Positions 57,521 through 64,000 of a DNA stretch of 64,000 nucleotides are shown here, piece after piece. The stretch spans positions 16,616,001 through 16,680,000 of the forward strand of contig OZ059897.1 in the NCBI GenBank assembly GCA_964057225.1. Direction: 5' to 3'. The notes beneath the pieces were generated by a model. That model was not told the DNA's origin and made no database searches. It saw only the letters and a list, made by a program, of their open reading frames with translations. How positions within the stretch are numbered: position 1 is the first letter of the stretch; each line of letters starts with the position of its first letter. This DNA is from Auanema rhodensis. Its lineage: Eukaryota > Nematoda > Chromadorea > Rhabditida > Rhabditidae. A program made the position numbers and the translations under genes.

Positions 57521-58425
57521 GTAAATTTATAATATAAAAATATATAATAGTATACGTAGTTCTTATATATAATACTAAAATTAAAATATAATTGATCTTA
57601 TATTATAAATAATTCCTTTAAACTACATGTAATAGTCAATCAAATTAAATCGGATTTTATTGGATATTCTCTAATTTTCTAACTTTAACTGCAATTATTT
57701 AATTGTCTTTCTTCAAAGATCATTTAAATACTGTATTACTTACATATCCTTCCTTACATTTCCTTGTGTCACACACTTTCCTCTTAGCTTCATCTCATCC
57801 ATTTACTTCTATACATTCACATAAACATTTACTAAATTTATTGTAAATTCTTTAACTTAAAACTATTAAAATTTATTTTGAAATAACTAAAAAATTTTCT
57901 TTTTGAAATGTTTTACTTTATAAGAAATCGAATATATTCTAGTATTTTCGTTCCTATATAAAAACTTATAAGTTGCTTTGACATCATTCCATTCTGCAAA
58001 AAAAAGGAAAAAGAAACTAATTCGCAATGCCTTTTCAGATATTTTTGAAGATTTTTTTAATTGTCAAGCAACATGCTTAGTTCATGCTTATTCAGTCTTT
58101 TTCTTTTGCTGTTTTTCTCGGCTCTCAACACATTCCGTTTAGGACAGAGGAATTGACTACAATTCGCTTTTTGAATCTTTTCGTTTACTCATTTTTCAAT
58201 AAAACTTTCAAACATTCCCTATACAACAATGGTTTTAACTATTTTCTTATTCAAAAATAGTAAAACTTTAAGATTGAAAACGAAAAAGATTGCTTTTAAA
58301 CGTTTCATAAAACTTTTTAATTAAATAAATATTTTTTTTATTAATTTTAAATTAAAAAATACATTGAAATATGAAATAATTCTGAATGTAATTTTTTTGT
58401 CTTCAAAAAAATCTAAATCAATCAG

Positions 58426-58479
58426 GACATATTCATATTCATACATCCGTCAGATGACGGAGCTTGTCTACTAGAGTAG
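58426..58479 (+). CDS. Candidate terminal exon of the large gene
   Basis: After ATCAATCAG a phase-0 frame of 17 codons ends in TAG (58477-58479), with a plausible tail HPSDDGACLLE. Phase 0 matches the exon-14 donor. The acceptor lacks a pyrimidine tract. If used, the large protein would be 540 residues and separate from the downstream C2 gene. Confidence 0.25.
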   Translation, partial: DIFIFIHPSDDGACLLE

Positions 58480-58722
58480 CCATAGCAAATTTTTTCATAA
58501 GGAAATACCTAGCTTTTCATTCTTGCTACTCAAAATGCAACTGCCCAACAGAATTTTTGATAAAATATTTGTAAAAATTATACTTTTCTATTCTTATTTC
58601 TTATTTTTTTTCTAATATATGAGTACTTTTTCTACTTTTATTACAAATTTTTGAAAGAAATATTTATATTTTTTCAATTTCTGATGAAAATTTGAAAAAT
58701 AATTTCTGAATCTAAACGCAAG

Positions 58723-58758
58723 ATGAAATGCGTGAAAATGAAGATTTAAAAGACAATA
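58723..58758 (+). CDS. Candidate 36-nt exon upstream of the C2 gene
   Basis: Between CGCAAG and GTAATG; phase 1 in and out, encoding an acidic DEMRENEDLKDN-like stretch that continues smoothly into the next candidate at 60242. The acceptor context is weak. Confidence 0.25.
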
Positions 58759-60241
58759 GTAATGAGATATAGAGAGGTACGGATGGTGATTCCATGCTCA
58801 ATTTCCTTTGATGTTTTTGAGCATAGGCGTTAGCATCGTCAACAACGACCTCAGTTCATCTTGTGCCATTTTTTTTCTTTTTTTGCCTCTTCTCCATTAT
58901 CTTCATTGCCGTTGTTCCAGCGTTCGAGCATCCCTCTTCTTCATCTCTTAGTTCTTTTTACGTTGAAAGACCTCTTTTTATAAGAAAAATATTGAAGAAA
59001 CAAAGAGAGCTTATAAAAGAAAAAAAAAGTGAACATATAGTAGTAGGTATATAAGAGGTTTAGAGAGAAATAGAGTATGTAAGTGAGATGATGTATAAAG
59101 CATATGAAGGAATAAGAGGGAGAATATACATATACACCATATATATGAAAAAAAAAGAAAAGATGAAGATTCTTCTTACGAGTGTTAAGCCATCTTATTC
59201 GTTGAACTCACAATACATCACTTTTTTCACGCAATGCTGACCTCGTGTCTTCACAATAATTCCCATTCTCCGTATAATTTCTCTAGAAAAAAAAAATTAT
59301 TTTGTCTTCCGTACGGATCATCAGAGATATTCGGCGTATTTTGATTCATTTGCCAGTGTTTTTCTTCTCAAATTCATGACATTTATATACGTTAGTTACT
59401 AAATTTGAGAATATTTATTATATAACTATATCATATAGTTAACTATTTAATTTCTATTACATGTATTCATATTTGAGATGAGGTTTTTTTCCTTTTTTTT
59501 TATATTTCTGCATCATTTTTTATTTTTTTAACGAAAATAGAGAAAATTCAACTATGAAACCTTTTAATCCCATCTTCTTACTATTGCTTTTTAAGCTATT
59601 ACTTTACTTAAGCTTCTGAAGGTTGCTGCCAAAACTTTTTAGAATATAAGTATTTTATGAAAAGAAAACTTTTTCTTTGATTATTTATCTTTTTGTTGTT
59701 TTTCATCAAAACATTTTTATTTTTTTTATTACAAAAGTTTTATTTTTCAACCATAGGTAATACTACCTATGTTTTGAAATATACTATGTATAGTAACACA
59801 AACATCTTCTATAACTTACAACTTAAAACCTTATTACAAACTTTTTCATGAAAGAAAAAAAACTTATTTTTTGAATAAATGTTATGAAAAGGAAAACATT
59901 AAAACGTTTACAATGTTATTATAAACATCTAAGGAAGGGCATGACCTCAATGTTAAAATACATTTGAAGCTAAATCAAGGATTGAGACTCAATTCTTTGG
60001 CTGTATATACATACATCATGCTTTTCTCGCTCACATGTCTCATTCGCATTTCTTCAAAACTTTTTCAAAATTGCTTCATGTGTCGAATTTCAATTTGAAA
60101 TTCTGCTGTTCTCTGTCCATCACGCTCAAAGGCTGACCTGAGGTTAATGAAAATCAGTTTCGGCTAGGAAATTCTTCATTCGCTCCTGTCTCCCTCACTC
60201 CATTCAACTCGTCTATCACTCTCATCTACAGCGATTTTAAG

Positions 60242-60332
60242 ATGAGCAACTTGAAAGCTTGGAAAAGAAGAAGGAAAAAATTTCTCTTTCTCAGTCTAAG
60301 AATGACTTGAATTGGCTCCATTCAGTAGAAGT
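60242..60332 (+). CDS. Candidate exon joining in frame to the C2 gene
   Basis: After GATTTTAAG a phase-1 frame reads EQLESLEKKKEKISLSQSKN and continues to a good donor GT|gtgagt, leaving in phase 2, exactly what the exon at 62058 needs. The composition is that of a coiled-coil or linker. It supports the idea that ATG 62059 is internal and that the C2 protein is longer. Confidence 0.42.
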
Positions 60333-62054
60333 GTGAGTTTACTGACAAATGTAGCTAATAGAGAAGAAATTTGTTCCTTCTCAACCCCCCATCCCTTCTT
60401 CTCTTTCTCTCTCTCTCTCTCTATCTCTCTTTCTCTCATTATTTTGCTTTTGCTCCTTTTGAGACCCCTTTATCTCATCGCCTATCCCTAATTCTCTTCA
60501 TATACTTAATATTGTTGAAGAATAATATTTCTAAGTATAACCCCAGATGGTAAAGCCGATGTACTTCATCTTTTCAAGAAAAACGAATTTTCGAATATTT
60601 CTCTCATTTTTCGAATTTCAAATTTAAGAATAACAAACGATTTTTGATGACAATTTCTGAAAAAAATTTCATTTTCAAAAGGAAATCTTCAATGTTGTGA
60701 AATTGAAATGTTTCTTCTCAATATATTCAAAACAGAAAGTTTATTTGTAATCTGAGCATCAGCATGAAGATTCAGATTTCAATCAAATCTTCCTTCTTTG
60801 ACGTAGTTGAATGTTATGGATGAATGTTCCAGTTCCACACTATTTCACCTCATCATCATTATTCAACTTTCTTTCTTTTTGTTCTCCTTCTTCTTATTCA
60901 AGAACATCTTCATATATTTTCTTCTTCAATCAACATCATACATCTGTATTCATGCTCATCATTTCTGCCTCCAATTTCAACATTTTCTTTAAACTTTTCT
61001 CTTAAATTTACATTATCTATCGTTCGTTATCTTGCCATTTCCCTGTGGATTCCAAATAAGCTCATTGCTCGTCATTCGAAATGACCTGCTTGAAAACATG
61101 CGAAAATCCGATAAGATATACACAAATTTTCTCAAAAGTTGTATGGACCTCTTCCACTATTTTCCACATTTTTCCCAGATTTTTCAAAAAGTTTTAAATT
61201 CTATTTCGTACTCTCCAAACTCATTTTCGAACTTGATCATATTTCCCATATATTCTGAGTCAGTTCTGCATGCAAGGTGATTTGATTGAGTAATGCAATG
61301 TAGATGGTCTTTAATCAAATTGTCCTTTTCTCTATCAAAAGAAAAAAAAAGAAATATTCCTGAACTATTATATAAAATATTTTTTATTATAAAACATTAA
61401 AGTTTTATGATATTACTAACTATAATAAGTTTTTATAAATTAATTTTATATTTATTTAAATATGATCTTATGTATATATAGTATACATATATCCATATAT
61501 GTACATGTATGTATGTATATCTATCTATTTACAATTTCATTTTATGTTTTAAATATTCAAATAAGAAAAGAAAAGCCTTTAAAATAAAATTAAGAGGTGG
61601 CAAACTGATGAGAGAAATGAGAATGTGAGTGTGAAAGTAAAAGTAAAATTGGAATGGATAGAAGAAGGTCTTTTATCGGTCGGAACTAATTTGGAAAAAT
61701 AGTTGGTTCGTCCTTTGACATCTGTCCATCTACATGTCCTTTTCTTTTCTTCTTTTTTGCCTCCGCTTCTTCCAATTTCGAGCAGTTCTTGAGTGCTTTC
61801 AGACTAAAATTGTCATTTAATTGTCGAAAACGGCAGAAAAGTAACTGTGGTGATCAAAAAATATTTAATAGGATACTTTATCACTTTGCTTTTCTCAAAA
61901 GTCTATCTTCTCTGTTACAACTTGTACTATAATATTATTTTTTTTCATCTTTTCAATTTATATATAGCTACATATATATATATATAACATGTTATACTAA
62001 TTGTGTTCTTTTCAATACTTTTTTATTCAAAATTAGAAAAAAGTTTTAAATAAA

Positions 62055-62057
62055 CAG
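62055..62057 (+). other. Acceptor one base before ATG 62059 (AATAAACAG|G)
   Basis: Either a spliced-leader acceptor giving a 1-nt leader before the start codon, or an ordinary 3' splice site entered in phase 2. Entered in phase 0 it would stop after five codons (TGA at 62073). Confidence 0.5.
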
Positions 62058-62058
62058 G

Positions 62059-63795
62059 ATGCCATCTCTGGATGACTCAACTGTAGCAGCATTTTGGTGG
62101 CGTCAAAAGCGACATCCTAGGGTTTTTCATGTTAGAACTCCATCACCAAGAAGTCATTCGTATGATAGTCCACATAGGGTATTATACAAAATAAATATTT
62201 AATTAAAAACTAAAAAACTTAAAAATATAATAAATAAAAAAATTATTTTAACTTAAAATTCATTAACTGCATATTTCAGGGTATGAATTTCATTGCTAAA
62301 CATTTTTTTGAATACCAATCATTTCAAAATCTTCCACATAAAGCTGTTCAACTTCACAAAACGGTGAGTTTTTATTATAAAATTTATTTATATTTCAAAT
62401 TATTCTATTATAAACTCGTATGTTGGAATAATTTGTCAATTTTTAGCCACCACAGCAAGCTGGAACAGATCCTTCTATGGGATGGGCACCAAAGAATATG
62501 AATAGAGCCGGAAAAAACCAGCCAGCTCCAGCTTCAAGAGCTAATAGAATTCACAGGTAAATTTAAATATAAATTACTTTTAATATAAATATATAATTAT
62601 ATTTTTAATCTTTTCTTAAAAATACTTTGTTTGAAGAGATCCAAGACCGCAAGGTACAAAGCATGGACGAGCTGGAAAGCATGAGCATAGGGATTGGGGA
62701 GAAAAACACGGAGGTAAATAGAAATTTTTATAATATTTTAAAAATTAATCATAATGAACTTATTTTGTTCTTAATCATAATATTTAATAATAACAATATT
62801 ATTATTATAATGAAGAAATATTTAATATTTGTTTTGCAGAATTAAGAGATGAAAAGGTTGCTCCTCATAAAGATGCTTGGACAAAATTCTTATCAAATGA
62901 AGATCATGGGCAAAGAACTGTATTTGAATGTGAATTTGAAGATAGAATATTAGCTGTAAGCTTACATCAAGAAAATAATATTTTCTAATTTTTTTATTTT
63001 AAAGACTGAAGATGAAACATATCCTGAACGTATAGCTAGGTTAAGTCCTGAAGAAAACTTAGATTTTCATATGGCATATAATGCTAATAAGGTAAATCCT
63101 TTTCTATAAAATTTCAAATATTTTTAAATTTTCTTTGTAATAATATTTATTTTTTAGAGTTCTTGTGATAGTGAATGTGAACTATTAACTATATTAACAT
63201 ATGCATCAACAGTACAATTTGTAACAGCAACAGTTAAAAAAGCTAAATGTCTTCCTTATAATAATGGTAAATATTTTAAAAAATAAATAATTTTTCTTAT
63301 TTAAATTTATTTATTTAAGCTCCATTTGCTCGAATAATGTTATTTGATGGAAGACGATTAGTTGAACAAAAACAAACAACTGTAAATCCAGCTGTTCGTC
63401 ATAAATCATCAATGGAGTAAGTATTAATTATAAATTTTTCTTCTATTAAAATCTTTTTTTTCTTAGATCCTCATCTAAACCATCATCATCTTCTGTTTCA
63501 TCTTCATTATCATCTTCATCTGGTGATGCATCTTTCTCAGAATCATTCTTATTCCACATAACACCTGATAAATTAGATAAGTGCCATATAGTTATTGAGG
63601 TTAGTTATAATATTATTTATAACTTATTTATATTTTATTTAGATGTTCGATCATGAAGACAACGGACAAGCCACTTCCGTTGGTCATTGTGTTCTAGGAC
63701 GTCTAGGTCAAGGAACAGGACAAGCTCATTGGGTTCATATGCTGAAAAAACACGGATTGCCGGTGTGTATGTGGCATAAAATTGGAATCAATTAG
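62059..63795 (+). CDS. Synaptotagmin-like C2-domain protein
   Basis: Ten exons join in frame: 62058-62178, 62280-62363, 62447-62556, 62637-62713, 62840-62955, 63005-63091, 63158-63266, 63320-63416, 63467-63599 and 63643-63795 (stop TAG 63793-63795), giving 361 residues from ATG 62059. Residues 1-200 are hydrophilic, basic then acidic. From about 202 to the end is a C2 domain of synaptotagmin C2B type: strand ECELLTILTYAS, the PFARIMLF equivalent of PYVKV, FLFHITPDKLDKCHIVIEMFD, and the C-terminal HW...MWHKI that ends synaptotagmin C2B domains. Loop 1 lacks both calcium-binding Asps; loop 3 keeps two acidic positions. A Ser-rich insertion (about 267-290) sits in the middle of the domain. No transmembrane segment in this part. 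C2 domains of this kind bind membranes or SNAREs in vesicle traffic; calcium-independent binding is my inference. Confidence 0.8.
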
Positions 63796-64000
63796 GCTTT
63801 TATCCTGTACCTTCACTTTAGATTTTCTAAAATTCATTGTTAAAAAAGAAAAATAATGATATAATCATCATATTCTCATCCATATGTGGAATAGGAAATA
63901 TTCAAGAAGAGGATATGCTATTCATTTGAAAAGCAAATCATCTTCATCATTGATTTTCTTTTTTACTGTCATGTATTGATCTCTTATACTATTATATTTT
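63796..64000. other. 3' flank of the C2 gene
   Basis: AT-rich; no canonical AATAAA, but AAATAATGA near 63850 could serve as a variant polyadenylation signal. Confidence 0.4.

Larger units (their letters stand above)
57521..62057. other. Region between the large gene and the C2 exons
   Basis: AT-rich with pyrimidine-rich stretches, (TC)n at about 60401-60437 and the candidate exons at 58426, 58723 and 60242. No confident gene of its own; it may be intron or intergenic. Confidence 0.55.

Noticed and set aside
62627-62845. 72-codon frame across exon D and intron of the C2 gene
   Set aside because: It begins at a non-ATG codon in an intron and is out of frame with the ten-exon chain.

Overview
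The window is AT-rich metazoan DNA with spliced protein genes, introns from 43 nt to about 24 kb, T-rich splice acceptors (TTTCAG, TTTTAG, TTTAAG), a mariner copy, a Ty3/gypsy-type retroelement and many simple repeats. Several candidate start codons sit a few bases behind acceptor-like sites, as expected with spliced-leader trans-splicing. A nematode fits best, but other AT-rich invertebrates are not excluded and the species cannot be named.

Layout. (1) 1-13491 is a head-to-tail array of intron-containing tRNA-Ile(UAU) genes, unit 168-170 bp: 51 complete copies, one cut by the window edge and one split in two by an insertion. (2) 6470-11041 is that insertion, a 4572-bp Ty3/gypsy-type element with a 4-bp target duplication. 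It has an intact protease-RT-RNase H-integrase frame and a right LTR, but no gag and no left LTR; its left end is a 43-bp inverted copy of the LTR's own 3' end. (3) 13550-13927 is the 3' part of a PA-clan serine-protease-like gene, two exons, abutting the array. (4) 14097-15315 is a mariner element (TA target site, 27-bp inverted repeats) whose minus-strand transposase lost the segment with the third catalytic Asp. (5) 15316-22633 is mostly AT-rich DNA with one coding-like island near 20.1-20.6 kb.

(6) 22678-57520 is a plus-strand gene with at least 14 phase-compatible exons (523 codons) for a hydrophilic, Ser/Arg/Glu-rich protein I do not recognise. An intron of about 24 kb follows exon 2 and holds a good alternative first exon (39259-39433) plus coding-like islands, mostly on the minus strand. 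(7) 62059-63795 holds ten phase-compatible exons for a protein ending in a synaptotagmin-type C2B domain without the usual loop-1 aspartates. Two candidate exons at 58723-58758 and 60242-60332 join to it in frame; one further exon would be needed to fuse it with gene 6, so one long gene or two neighbours are both possible.

The C2 protein is probably a membrane- or vesicle-associated factor. The tRNA array and mobile elements are independent of the protein genes. Exon models rest on reading frames and splice signals alone, with no transcript evidence.
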